DNA of 64,000 bases from Saprospiraceae bacterium (lineage in GTDB: Bacteria; Bacteroidota; Bacteroidia; Chitinophagales; Saprospiraceae): assembly GCA_021739645.1 (NCBI GenBank), contig JAIPBL010000015.1, forward strand, positions 21,796 through 85,795, read 5' to 3'. The notes beneath the pieces were generated by a model. The model was not told where the DNA came from and ran no database searches. It was given only the letters and a program-made list of their open reading frames with translations. Below, piece after piece: positions 17,634-26,533 of this stretch (positions within the stretch are counted from its first letter, which is position 1; every line of letters begins with the position of its first letter). The position numbers and the translations under genes are program-made.

Positions 17634-18647
17634 CTAAATCCACTTCGCAATTTCATTTAGTTCTGCTGGTGAAAATTCCAAATTATCCAAACAACCGATA
17701 TTGTCGAGCATCTGTTTTGGGCTGCTTGCACCGACGAGCACCGTGGTAATTCGGGGGTCCTTCAAAAGCCAGGCAACGGCCATTTGGGCCAGGGATTGGC
17801 CTCGTTGCTTCGCAATTTCGTTGAGGTTCCGCACTTTTTCGAGCAATTCAGGTGTCAGTTTGTCTTTCGTCAAATACCGCCCATCTTTCACCATCCGGGA
17901 GTCTTCCGGCAAGCCCTTCAGGTATTTGTCGGTGAGAATGCCTTGCTCTAACGGACTAAACGCAATCGCTCCAACGCCTTGTTTTTCCAAAACATCGAGC
18001 AATCCGCCTTCCACCCAGCGGTCGAACATGCTGTACCTAGGCTGATGGATGAGCAGTGGCGTACCGAGGCTCCGCAAAATTTCAGTAGCTCGGTCAGCCT
18101 CAGCAGGCTGATACTGCGAGATTCCAACATATAAAGCCTTGCCCTGCCGAACGATATGGTCGAGCGCAGCCATTGTTTCTTCGAGTGGCGTATCCGGGTC
18201 TGGGCGGTGGTGATAAAAAATATCAACGTAATCAACGCCCATGCGTCGCAAGCTTTGGTCGAGGCTGGCGATGAGGTATTTTCGTGAGCCGAGCGTGCCG
18301 TAAGGGCCGGGCCACATGTCCCAACCTGCTTTGGTGGACAAAATCAGTTCGTCCCGGTAGGGTTTCCAGTCTTGTCGGAACAATCGCCCAAAACTCTCCT
18401 CGGCAGCACCATAAGGCGGGCCGTAGTTGTTGGCGAGGTCAAAATGAGTGATACCGTGGTCGAAAGAGATTCGCAGAATGCTACGACCATTTTCGAGGTT
18501 GTCGGTATGTCCGAAGTTGTGCCAGAGGCCAACAGAAAGCATGGGCAGCAGCAACCCGCTTTTCCCACAGCGGCGATATTGCATCTTGTCATAGCGGGTA
18601 TCGCTGGCCCGGTAATGGCCGGGGTCGTATTTGTCGTTGATTTTCAT
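17634..18647 (-). CDS. Aldo/keto reductase, YghZ-like
   Basis: 337 residues, the length and signatures of the YghZ/L-glyceraldehyde-3-phosphate reductase branch of NADPH aldo/keto reductases: YRRCGKSGLLLPMLSVGLWH near the N-terminus, catalytic Asp70 and Tyr75 (FDLANNYGPP), Lys106 (LSTKAG) and a His at 146-147 (FYHHRPD), and the cofactor-binding VLVGASSPKQ near the C-terminus. It sits inside a two-component operon between kinase and regulator genes, which is unusual and suggests coexpression with the signalling pair. No signal peptide. Confidence 0.9.
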   Translation of the reverse strand: MKINDKYDPGHYRASDTRYDKMQYRRCGKSGLLLPMLSVGLWHNFGHTDNLENGRSILRISFDHGITHFDLANNYGPPYGAAEESFGRLFRQDWKPYRDELILSTKAGWDMWPGPYGTLGSRKYLIASLDQSLRRMGVDYVDIFYHHRPDPDTPLEETMAALDHIVRQGKALYVGISQYQPAEADRATEILRSLGTPLLIHQPRYSMFDRWVEGGLLDVLEKQGVGAIAFSPLEQGILTDKYLKGLPEDSRMVKDGRYLTKDKLTPELLEKVRNLNEIAKQRGQSLAQMAVAWLLKDPRITTVLVGASSPKQMLDNIGCLDNLEFSPAELNEIAKWI

Positions 18648-18727
18648 CGAATCACAAGATTTTAGAAGTACGGTGAAGGTGGGGAAATCGAATGGGATTT
18701 TGAGCAGCCAAAAGAGAAAAAACGGAA

Positions 18728-19756
18728 TTAGGCATGTAATTCAATGGACATTTTCACCTCAAACCATTCTCCATTCCTGCCGGTATTAAGCACATGTTTG
18801 TTGGGGTAAAGCAGTTCGAGGCGGCGCTGCACATTTCGCAAGCCAATTCCAGAAGCATTGTCCTTGTCCTCCGAAGCATTCCCAGCGGTTTTGTTTTTCA
18901 CAGAAAAGGTCAGCAGTTTTTCTTCAATTCTTAATTGAATATCAATGATGGGTTCTGCTATCAGTCCAACGCCATGCTTGAAGGCATTTTCCACGAAAGG
19001 AATCATCAGCATGGGCTCGATGAGTTGGGAGCCGGGGCTTCCTTCAATGTTCATCCTGATGTCCACATCTTCTTCAAACCGGATTTTTTGCAATTCAACG
19101 TAGTTTTTCAAATACTCCAACTCTTTGCCCAATGACACCTGCGCATCGCCGGATTCATAAAGTAGGTACCGCATCAGTTCCGAGAGCTTGATGGTCACGG
19201 ACTCTGCCTGGTTCGATTTTGAGCGGATGAGGTAAACGATGCTGTTGAGCACATTGAAAATGAAATGCGGGCTAATTTGAGAGCGGAGAAATGATAGCTC
19301 AGATTTGAGCCGCTCCTCCTGTTCTTGTTGCCTAATCTTTTCTTGCTGTAGCAATAGCTGGATAAATCCGTAACCAGTACTGATGGCCGTCACAAACAAA
19401 ACAGGAACCACTGCCCAAAAAGCACTATGGTGCCGCTTTATGAGTTCGCTTGGTACAATCCATTCCTTGAAATAATTTTGAAATAAAGCAAAAACCACAA
19501 TTAGGCCGAGCAGCGAGAGCAGGTAGGTGGCCATTCCTTTGCGCCGAAAAACACTGGGAATGAGCCAATCGGAATTGAGCAGGAACAAGGGGATATTTGT
19601 AAGCGCAACAGGTATGATTGCAATCGTAAACCTGTATCCACGCTCATTATCAGCATTGTTGAGGATGGGCAGACCAATCCAAACCGACCAAAGGACGAGG
19701 TGGAAGACGAGCTTGAAAAGCTGGTCGGACGATATTTTTGTACCCAAAATTTTCAT
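18728..19756 (-). CDS. LytS/YehU-type sensor histidine kinase
   Basis: 342 residues from the ATG at 19756 (MKILGTKISSDQLFKL). Four membrane helices occupy roughly residues 10-130, then a short linker coil leads into the His_kinase domain with LRSQISPHFIFNVLNSI (phospho-accepting His) and a HATPase_c domain (PFVENAFKHGVG N-box, GIGLRNVQRRLELLY). No extracytoplasmic sensor domain is evident, so the signal is probably membrane-borne. It is divergent from the outer-membrane receptor gene at 20012, with 255 bp between start codons. Confidence 0.9.
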   Translation of the reverse strand: MKILGTKISSDQLFKLVFHLVLWSVWIGLPILNNADNERGYRFTIAIIPVALTNIPLFLLNSDWLIPSVFRRKGMATYLLSLLGLIVVFALFQNYFKEWIVPSELIKRHHSAFWAVVPVLFVTAISTGYGFIQLLLQQEKIRQQEQEERLKSELSFLRSQISPHFIFNVLNSIVYLIRSKSNQAESVTIKLSELMRYLLYESGDAQVSLGKELEYLKNYVELQKIRFEEDVDIRMNIEGSPGSQLIEPMLMIPFVENAFKHGVGLIAEPIIDIQLRIEEKLLTFSVKNKTAGNASEDKDNASGIGLRNVQRRLELLYPNKHVLNTGRNGEWFEVKMSIELHA

Positions 19757-20011
19757 GTGCGAATTCGTGGTTTCTATTCCGAATTGGCCCAAAATTAAGC
19801 TATTCGCTCACCCATTCGTTTGCGAAGCGACTAAGAAAGGCAATGTGGCGATAAAAGCTGTGATTCTGGCACCTAGTCACCTTAAATCTGTCAAAATCGG
19901 CATAGCTGCTGTTTTCATCTCCTCATATTCATGGTATGGCGATAACCTTTTTCCGCTTAGGGCGTTTCCTAGACCTTTGCCTACTGCAAGTAAAATCACC
20001 TAACTATTATC

Positions 20012-22609
20012 ATGAAAAAATCACTTTTCTTATCCCTCCAATCTATTTGTAAACCAATCTTCTTTTTCCTGCTTGTTTTGTGCGCTTCACAACTGACTGC
20101 CCAGAACTGGCCGGGCGCACCCGGTGGAGGGGGTGGCATGGGCAGTGGCCAACAAATGAACATTGGCCATCTCTATGGTAAAATTGTGGATGAAAACAAC
20201 AAGGGCGTCGGCTACGCCACGGTCCAGCTTTACAAAATGCAGTTCGACACCCTCTCAAAGTCAATGAACGAGGTGATGCTAACTGGCCAAATCACCGAGG
20301 ACAACGGCGACTTCAGCCTTGAAAAACTGCCCGTCATGGGGGATTTCAACCTTAAAATCTCCTTTATTGGCTATGCAGAACTGACCCAGAAGGTCAGTTT
20401 TGGGTTCAAACCGGGTGGCGGCATGCCTGCTGGCGGTTTTGACAAGGACCTCGGCAATATCAAACTCGTTAATTCTGCTCAAACACTGGCCGAAGTGACA
20501 GTAACCGCCGAGGCCGCACAGGCGACTTTGGCCCTCGACAAAAAAGTGTACCGAGTTGACAAGGACGCCTCCGCAGCTGGTGGCAATGCACAAGATGCCC
20601 TCAAAAACGTTCCTTCGCTTTCAGTTGACCTTGATGGAAATGTTGCGCTGCGCAATGGTTCACCGCAAATCTTTGTCGATGGCCGACCGACCACCCTCAG
20701 CCTCGACCAAATCTCAGCGGATGCCATCGAAAGTGTGGAAGTCATCACCAACCCATCTGCGAAATACGACGCTGGCGGCGGCACGGCTGGCATCATCAAC
20801 ATCATTTTGAAAAAAGAAAAACGCCTGGGCTACAACGGTAACGTGCGGGTCGGCACCGACACCCGCAAGGGCTACAACCTCGGTGGCGACGTGAATGCTC
20901 GTGCGGACAAGACCAATATGTTTGTAAGTGGAAGTCTCAACCGCATGAAACGCTTCTCCAATGGAGAAACATACCGAGATAACCTGAGCGGTGAGCCGCT
21001 GACCAGCGTTACCCAAATCGCCGATGGCACCATGAACGGTTACTACGCAAATGGTCGAGCTGGTTTTGACTGGTTCATGGACAACCGGAATACGCTGACC
21101 CTTTCGGGCAGTTACACCCGTGGCCATTTTGAGCCAAAAGACGAGCTGACAGCCACCACCGACTCACTTTACGCCGTGCCGACTTTCAGTGAATACGTGC
21201 GGAATACCCAACAGGACCGCAACTTTCGCAACCTCGGCACTTCGGTTCAATTCAAACATTTGTTTCCAAAAGTGGGCGCAGAATGGACGGCAGATGTCAA
21301 CTATAATCGGGTACGGTTCAAAGGAAACAGCGATTACTTGACTGTTTACGACACTGGAAATCAGTTTGTAGAGTTGCAAAGTGGCGATGGAAAGGGCCAA
21401 TTCATGACATTCCAGACCGACGTTGTGAACCCCTTGAACGACAAGATGAAGTTGGAAGGGGGGGTACGTGCTGCTTTGCGCCGAAACAAAAACGACAACT
21501 ACAACGCCCATCTTGATGAATTGGGTATCGAGGTTCAAGACTCATCACAGGCTGACCATTACAAATTCAGTGATGATGTTTACGCTGCTTATGGCCAGTT
21601 CAGTCACCAGTTTGAAACTTGGGGCTATCAAGTCGGACTGAGGGCTGAGAGCAGTTTGTATCAAGGTTCTTTGACCGACCAAGATTCTTCGTTTTCCATC
21701 GGCTTCCCTTTCAGCTTGTTTCCCAGCATGTTCTTGACAAAAAAACTGAACGACCTCGACAACATCCAAATCGCCTATACCCGCAGAATCAACCGCCCGA
21801 ATTTTTTTCAGACCATGCCATTCACGGACTACTCCAATAAAGAAACGCTCCGCCGTGGCAACCCAGAACTGGAGCCTGAATTTGCGAATTCGGTGGAGGT
21901 CTCGTACCAAAATATTTTCAAAAACGGCCACAACTTGCTCCTCTCCGTTTATTATAAACGCAATTCAAATTTGATAACCTCTCAGTTTGAATCTGGCGAA
22001 AACCTGGAGGGAAACATTGTACCATTAATCACCTACGGCAACTCTAAAAGTAGCCAAGCCTATGGCGCAGAGGCTACCCTGAAAAATACGTTTTTCAAAA
22101 TAATTGACCTGACCACCAACGTCAATGTTTACCAGTCGCAGGTGGATGCTACCAATTTTGCCGAAGGCGTGAAAATTGACCAGTTGAGTTGGTTTTTGAA
22201 GGAAAACCTGCAAATCAAATTGCCCGCTGGCCTTTCCATTCAATTGACCGGTGAGTACCGCAGCAAAGCCTCCTTTACCCCGGACAGTGGCAACCGGATG
22301 CCTTGGCAGCCCGGCCCGACCAACACGGCACAAGGCTACACGCTTTCCAATTGGTTCGTGGATGCTGCCATCCGCAAGGATATACTGAAGAAAAAAGGCT
22401 CGCTTACGGTGAACGTCAGCGACATCTTCAAAACCCGCAGGAACGGTACATACACCGAATCTGGCTTGTTCATTTTACAGGATTACCGCTACCGTGACCC
22501 ACAGGTTTTCCGCATCAACTTCTCCTACCGTTTTGGTAAAATGGACACTTCCTTGTTCAAGCGCAAAAACATGCGGATGAACATGCAGGGCAACGACATG
22601 ATGGGGTAA
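20012..22609 (+). CDS. Outer-membrane beta-barrel receptor
   Basis: 865 residues. A signal peptide (FFLLVLCASQLTAQNW) precedes a Gly-rich linker, a CarboxypepD_reg-like domain (about 50-145, GKIVDENNKGVGYATVQLYK), a plug-like domain (ALKNVPSLSVDLDGNV ... VDGRPTTLSLDQI ... GGTAGIINIILKKEKR) and a C-terminal barrel ending in FRINFSYRFGKM plus a Met/Asn-rich tail. This is the Bacteroidota outer membrane beta-barrel family related to TonB-dependent receptors. There is no SusD partner, so the ligand cannot be guessed. It is divergent from the LytS kinase gene. Confidence 0.88.
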   Translation: MKKSLFLSLQSICKPIFFFLLVLCASQLTAQNWPGAPGGGGGMGSGQQMNIGHLYGKIVDENNKGVGYATVQLYKMQFDTLSKSMNEVMLTGQITEDNGDFSLEKLPVMGDFNLKISFIGYAELTQKVSFGFKPGGGMPAGGFDKDLGNIKLVNSAQTLAEVTVTAEAAQATLALDKKVYRVDKDASAAGGNAQDALKNVPSLSVDLDGNVALRNGSPQIFVDGRPTTLSLDQISADAIESVEVITNPSAKYDAGGGTAGIINIILKKEKRLGYNGNVRVGTDTRKGYNLGGDVNARADKTNMFVSGSLNRMKRFSNGETYRDNLSGEPLTSVTQIADGTMNGYYANGRAGFDWFMDNRNTLTLSGSYTRGHFEPKDELTATTDSLYAVPTFSEYVRNTQQDRNFRNLGTSVQFKHLFPKVGAEWTADVNYNRVRFKGNSDYLTVYDTGNQFVELQSGDGKGQFMTFQTDVVNPLNDKMKLEGGVRAALRRNKNDNYNAHLDELGIEVQDSSQADHYKFSDDVYAAYGQFSHQFETWGYQVGLRAESSLYQGSLTDQDSSFSIGFPFSLFPSMFLTKKLNDLDNIQIAYTRRINRPNFFQTMPFTDYSNKETLRRGNPELEPEFANSVEVSYQNIFKNGHNLLLSVYYKRNSNLITSQFESGENLEGNIVPLITYGNSKSSQAYGAEATLKNTFFKIIDLTTNVNVYQSQVDATNFAEGVKIDQLSWFLKENLQIKLPAGLSIQLTGEYRSKASFTPDSGNRMPWQPGPTNTAQGYTLSNWFVDAAIRKDILKKKGSLTVNVSDIFKTRRNGTYTESGLFILQDYRYRDPQVFRINFSYRFGKMDTSLFKRKNMRMNMQGNDMMG

Positions 22610-22627
22610 GAGGTTTGAGGTAATGAG

Positions 22628-22670
22628 GTCTGAGGTAGGGGCGGACTGCCAATACCTCAGACTTTTTTTT
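22628..22670 (+). terminator. Intrinsic terminator after receptor gene
   Basis: Stem GTCTGAGGTA (22628-22637) / TACCTCAGAC (22653-22662), 15-base loop, followed by eight T. Confidence 0.85.
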
Positions 22671-22735
22671 ATTGATGTTGGGAAAAAAGTTTATCCTTGC
22701 TTTGCGTTTATTCAAAAAAACAAAAAACGATTCAC

Positions 22736-23233
22736 ATGAAAAAGAAAATTCTATTGGGCCTTCTGGCTGTCCTAGTTATCATCCAATTCTTCAAACCCGA
22801 ACGAAACCTTTCCGGCGATGAAACCTACGGCGTGGCAACCAAGTATCCGGTGCCAGATGATGTGAATGCTATCCTGAAAAGCGCATGTAACGATTGCCAC
22901 AGCAACAAGACCGAATACCCTTGGTATGCCAATATTCAGCCATCAGCTTGGTGGCTCAACAGCCATGTGAAGGGAGGCAAGCAACACTTGAATTTCTCAA
23001 CTTTCACCAAATCTCGAGTAGCGGTGCAAAACCACAAGTTTGAAGAGGTGATAGATATGGTAAAGAAAAAGGAAATGCCCATCAGCAGCTACACTTGGTT
23101 TGGCTTGCATCCAGAGGCCAAGTTGACTGACGAACAGCGAGCAGTCATCACAGGTTGGGCGCAAGCCAATATGGACAGCTTGAAGGCCAATTACCCGGCT
23201 GATAGTTTGGTGATGAAAAGGCGGAAAAATTAA
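22736..23233 (+). CDS. Haem-binding domain protein
   Basis: 165 residues from the ATG at 22736 (MKKKILLGLLAVLVIIQFF), an N-terminal membrane anchor or signal. The body has a single CxxCH haem c motif (CNDCHSNKTEYPWYA, Cys51/Cys54/His55) and the WWLNSHVKGGK, FEEVIDMVKKKEMPI and EARLTDEQ-type segments of the Haem_bd (PF14376) family, periplasmic monohaem proteins common in Bacteroidota. A distal Met in KKKEMP may be the second iron ligand. Function is unknown beyond probable electron transfer or haem-based sensing. Confidence 0.85.
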   Translation: MKKKILLGLLAVLVIIQFFKPERNLSGDETYGVATKYPVPDDVNAILKSACNDCHSNKTEYPWYANIQPSAWWLNSHVKGGKQHLNFSTFTKSRVAVQNHKFEEVIDMVKKKEMPISSYTWFGLHPEAKLTDEQRAVITGWAQANMDSLKANYPADSLVMKRRKN

Positions 23234-23261
23234 CTACACTGTTTTTCTAGCCAACTTCTTC

Positions 23262-23900
23262 ATGGATTCCAAGTCCAATACCCTCCAAGTTTGGAATAAT
23301 ATCGCCGCCGCCTATCAAGACAAATTCATGGACTTGGACTTGTACGATGATAGTTACGACGCTTTAATTCGGCTGATTGAAAAAAGAAATCCCAGCATCT
23401 TCGAAATCGGCTGCGGCCCGGGCAACATCACGAGGTACTTACTGAAAAGACGGCCCGACTTTCAAATCACAGGAATTGACCTAGCGCCAAACATGGTCAA
23501 ACTGGCCGCAGAAAACAACCCAACAGCTCGGTTCGAGGTCATGGATTGCCGGGCAATCGGCAGCCTCAACGACCGCTACCATGCCATTGTCTGCGGCTTT
23601 TGCCTACCTTATTTATCAAAAGAAGAAACTGCAAAACTGATGAAAGATAGCGCCGCCCTGCTCAACACTGGCGGCCTGTTTTATTGCAGCGCAATAGAAG
23701 ACGATTACGAAAAATCCGGCCTCGAAACCAGCAGCGACGGGCAGCACACCATGTATATTTATTGCCACCAAGCCGATTTCCTGATAGCAAGTCTAAATGA
23801 AAGTGGTTTTGAAATTGCCCACGAATTTCGAAAAGTCTATCCAAAATCCGATAGCACGACAGCTACCCACCTGATTCTCATTGCGAGGAAAAACGGATGA
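23262..23900 (+). CDS. Class I SAM-dependent methyltransferase
   Basis: 212 residues. Motif I is IFEIGCGPGNITRYLL, followed by the acidic ribose-binding position in TGIDLAPNMVKLA and a motif II/III-like IVCGFCLPYLSKEE. The C-terminal half has the CHQADFLIASLNESGF segment seen in small-molecule methyltransferases. The substrate is not identifiable. It begins 28 bp after the haem-binding gene and is probably cotranscribed with it. Confidence 0.85.
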   Translation: MDSKSNTLQVWNNIAAAYQDKFMDLDLYDDSYDALIRLIEKRNPSIFEIGCGPGNITRYLLKRRPDFQITGIDLAPNMVKLAAENNPTARFEVMDCRAIGSLNDRYHAIVCGFCLPYLSKEETAKLMKDSAALLNTGGLFYCSAIEDDYEKSGLETSSDGQHTMYIYCHQADFLIASLNESGFEIAHEFRKVYPKSDSTTATHLILIARKNG

Positions 23901-23918
23901 TTAGGGGTAGGTCATTGG

Positions 23919-26198
23919 TCATTTGTCCCACCTCACCACCACCTCCTTCACATCCCTCGAATTCCCTCCGATGCCGATTTTGAACTCGCCAGCTTCCCAA
24001 TCGTATTTCAGGTTATTGTCGTAAAACTTCAAGTCGTCCGTTGAAACGGTGAAACTGACCACCTTGCTCTCGCCGGGTTTAAGCATCACTTTTTGGAAGC
24101 CCTTCAACTCCTTCACCGGGCGGCTGATGCTGGCCACTGGGTCGGTAATGTAAAGTTGTACCACTTCTTCCCCGGCGTATTTGCCGACATTGCTCACCTT
24201 CACACTGAAGCCCAGTCTTGCATTGCCCTTAGCACTGGCAGTAAGTGGTTGCATTTCTTCGTAAACAAACGGCGAATACCCCATGCCGAAGCCAAACGGG
24301 AAAAGTGGGTCGTTGGAGCTATCGAGGTAGTTGGATTGGAACTTGGTCTGGTAGCTGCCCATGTAGGGCCGACCCGTTGGCTTGTGGTTGTAGTAAAGTG
24401 GAATCTGCCCAACCGAACGGGGGAAAGTTGCCGTCAATTTTCCACTGGGGTTCACGTCCCCGAACAGCACATCGGCGATGGCGTTGCCGGCCTCCGTGCC
24501 CGGTGCCCAGACGTTCAGTATCGCTGCGCAATGGGCGGCTTCCCACTCCAAAGTCAGCGGTCGTCCTGTGAAAAGCACGAGCACCACGGGCTTGCCTGTT
24601 TTCACCAACTCCTCCAACAAGATGCGCTGACTTTCCGGGATGCCAATATCCGTGCGGCTGCTAGATTCTCCAGTCATGCTCTCCGACTCGCCCAACACGG
24701 CCACGATGATGTCCGCCTTGGCGCTGGTTTCGAGGGCATTTCGGAGCAAAGTCTCTGGTGAAATAGGGTCGAGCGTCACCCTTGGCTGGTTGAAGAAGTT
24801 GAGGCGGTGGATGAACGAGGTATCATCCGTGATGTTGGCGCCTTTGGCCCAAAGCGTTGCTAATTGCGGAGCAACATTCATCACGCCCTCCTTCACGCTC
24901 ACCGACTTCTCCCACTCGCCACCGATAACCCAAGTGCCGAGCATGTCCCGGTGGTTGTCGGCAAACGGGCCGACGAACGCCACGGTCTTGCCCGTTTTAG
25001 CCAACGGCAAAACCTGGTGCTCATTTTTCAACAAAACAAAGCTGTGTGCCGCAATCTCACGTGCAGCCTTCCGGTTTTCAGGTGTCATGATTTCTTTGGC
25101 AGGGCGGCTGGCGTCCAAGCGGCGATAGGCGTCTTCGAAGAGACCCATCTTCCATTTTGCTTCCAAGATGCGACGGCAAGCCAGGTCTATCTCCGCCATT
25201 TTAACCTTGCCCTCGTTCAGCGATTTTTTGAGGGTGGTTAAAAAACCTTCGCCGACCATGTCCATGTCCACCCCAGCTTTTAGGGCAAGGGCCGAAACGG
25301 TCTGCAAGTCGCCGAGGCCATGCGCCGACATCTCGTTGATGGCCGTATAGTCCGTCACGACAAAGCCTTTGAAGCCCCATTGAGTTCTGAGCAAATCGGT
25401 CATCAACCAACGATTTCCGCTGGCAGGCACCTCATCCACGACATTGAAGCTGGTCATGATGCTGCCCACGCCAGCATCCACGGCGGCTTTGTAGGGCGGC
25501 AAATAGTAATTGTACATGGCGCTTCGGCTCATGTCCACGGTGTTGTAGTCACGTCCAGCCTCGGCTGCGCCGTAAAGCGCATAGTGTTTCACGCAGGCCA
25601 TCAGCGAGTTGTTTTTGGACAAATCATCGCCCTGGTAGCCGTGTACCATCGCCTTCGCAATTTGGGAGCCGAGGTAGGGGTCCTCGCCGTTGCCCTCGCT
25701 GATGCGACCCCATCGGGGGTCACGGGCGATGTCCACCATGGGCGAAAATGTCCAGTTGAGGCCCTCGGCGGTAGCTTCCTGCGCCGCAATCCTGGCGTAT
25801 TGTTCAATCAATTTCATGTCCCAGGTGGCAGAAAGCCCCAGTGGTATGGGGAAAATGGTCCGGTGGCCGTGAATCACGTCGAGGCCAAAGAAAAGCGGGA
25901 TTTTCAGGCGGCTGTTTTTCATGGCGATGTCCTGAATCGCTTTCATGCGCACGGGGTCATGCGCCCCGAACATGCCACCAACCTGGCCACCCTTGATTTT
26001 TCGCTCGGTATCCGAACTAACCGAAGTACCAGTGGGCACATAGCCAGTAACCACCAGGTTAAGTTGTCCGATTTTCTCTTCGACGGTCATTTTTTTCATC
26101 AGTCCGTCAATATGGGATTTCATCTTGGCGTCTTGGGCAGTCACCCATTGCGCAGCGAAAAAGCAAAGGCAAAGGAGGGTGGCGTAGGTTCGTTTCAT
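23919..26198 (-). CDS. bglX: Secreted GH3 beta-glucosidase (BglX-like)
   Basis: 759 residues from the ATG at 26198, where a signal peptide starts (MKRTYATLLCLCFFAAQWVTAQ); the longer track ORF reads through non-coding DNA. Domains in order: GH3 N (DVIHGHRTIFPIPLGLSATW, KHYALYGAAEAGRDYN, nucleophile Asp in GFVVTDYTAIN), GH3 C (VAFVGPFADN, VAVLGESESMTGESSSR) and a fibronectin-III-like C-terminal domain (EEVVQLYITDP). Periplasmic exo-acting beta-glucosidase/xylosidase type by family. No polysaccharide-utilisation genes are adjacent. Confidence 0.92.
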   Translation of the reverse strand: MKRTYATLLCLCFFAAQWVTAQDAKMKSHIDGLMKKMTVEEKIGQLNLVVTGYVPTGTSVSSDTERKIKGGQVGGMFGAHDPVRMKAIQDIAMKNSRLKIPLFFGLDVIHGHRTIFPIPLGLSATWDMKLIEQYARIAAQEATAEGLNWTFSPMVDIARDPRWGRISEGNGEDPYLGSQIAKAMVHGYQGDDLSKNNSLMACVKHYALYGAAEAGRDYNTVDMSRSAMYNYYLPPYKAAVDAGVGSIMTSFNVVDEVPASGNRWLMTDLLRTQWGFKGFVVTDYTAINEMSAHGLGDLQTVSALALKAGVDMDMVGEGFLTTLKKSLNEGKVKMAEIDLACRRILEAKWKMGLFEDAYRRLDASRPAKEIMTPENRKAAREIAAHSFVLLKNEHQVLPLAKTGKTVAFVGPFADNHRDMLGTWVIGGEWEKSVSVKEGVMNVAPQLATLWAKGANITDDTSFIHRLNFFNQPRVTLDPISPETLLRNALETSAKADIIVAVLGESESMTGESSSRTDIGIPESQRILLEELVKTGKPVVLVLFTGRPLTLEWEAAHCAAILNVWAPGTEAGNAIADVLFGDVNPSGKLTATFPRSVGQIPLYYNHKPTGRPYMGSYQTKFQSNYLDSSNDPLFPFGFGMGYSPFVYEEMQPLTASAKGNARLGFSVKVSNVGKYAGEEVVQLYITDPVASISRPVKELKGFQKVMLKPGESKVVSFTVSTDDLKFYDNNLKYDWEAGEFKIGIGGNSRDVKEVVVRWDK

Positions 26199-26533
26199 GA
26201 TGTTGAGTTTGAAATGGTGGAAATGGTGTTGCAGGCAGGGCTGGTCTTGTTGGATGCAATGGTCGGGGATTTGGGGGAGACTACCAAAGGGAAAGGAGAA
26301 AAAATGATGGGGAGTTGGCAGGTCGTCATCCCTTCGCTGGTTCATGGCTGGAGACTTGAAACATCGGGTTTGTGTTTTTCTAATGACATATAATGTTTGC
26401 ACTCCCGCCCGTGCCGCCCTGCGGTGGCTTTTGTGGGTTGGGCTTGGTCGGGAGTGCATTGTTTAGTGCATTTTATTTAATTTCAAACTTGGGACACCGT
26501 TCAGTGAACACTCATCTTTATTTCCGGTCATAA
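26199..26533. other. Non-coding spacer with GC-rich inverted repeat
   Basis: 335 bp between the GH3 and tolC-like genes. It contains arms GCACTCCCG (26399-26407) and CGGGAGTGC (26449-26457) around a G/C-rich interior that can form a second hairpin (GCCGCC...GGTGGC). No U-tract follows on either strand. No gene is seen. Confidence 0.6.

Noticed and set aside
19527-20003. 158-codon ORF between kinase and receptor genes
   Set aside because: Mostly antisense of the kinase N-terminus and runs through the promoter spacer; no protein-like features.
25320-26393. 357-codon plus-strand ORF opposite the GH3 gene
   Set aside because: Antisense of a full-length GH3 enzyme; no recognisable domain and no leader.
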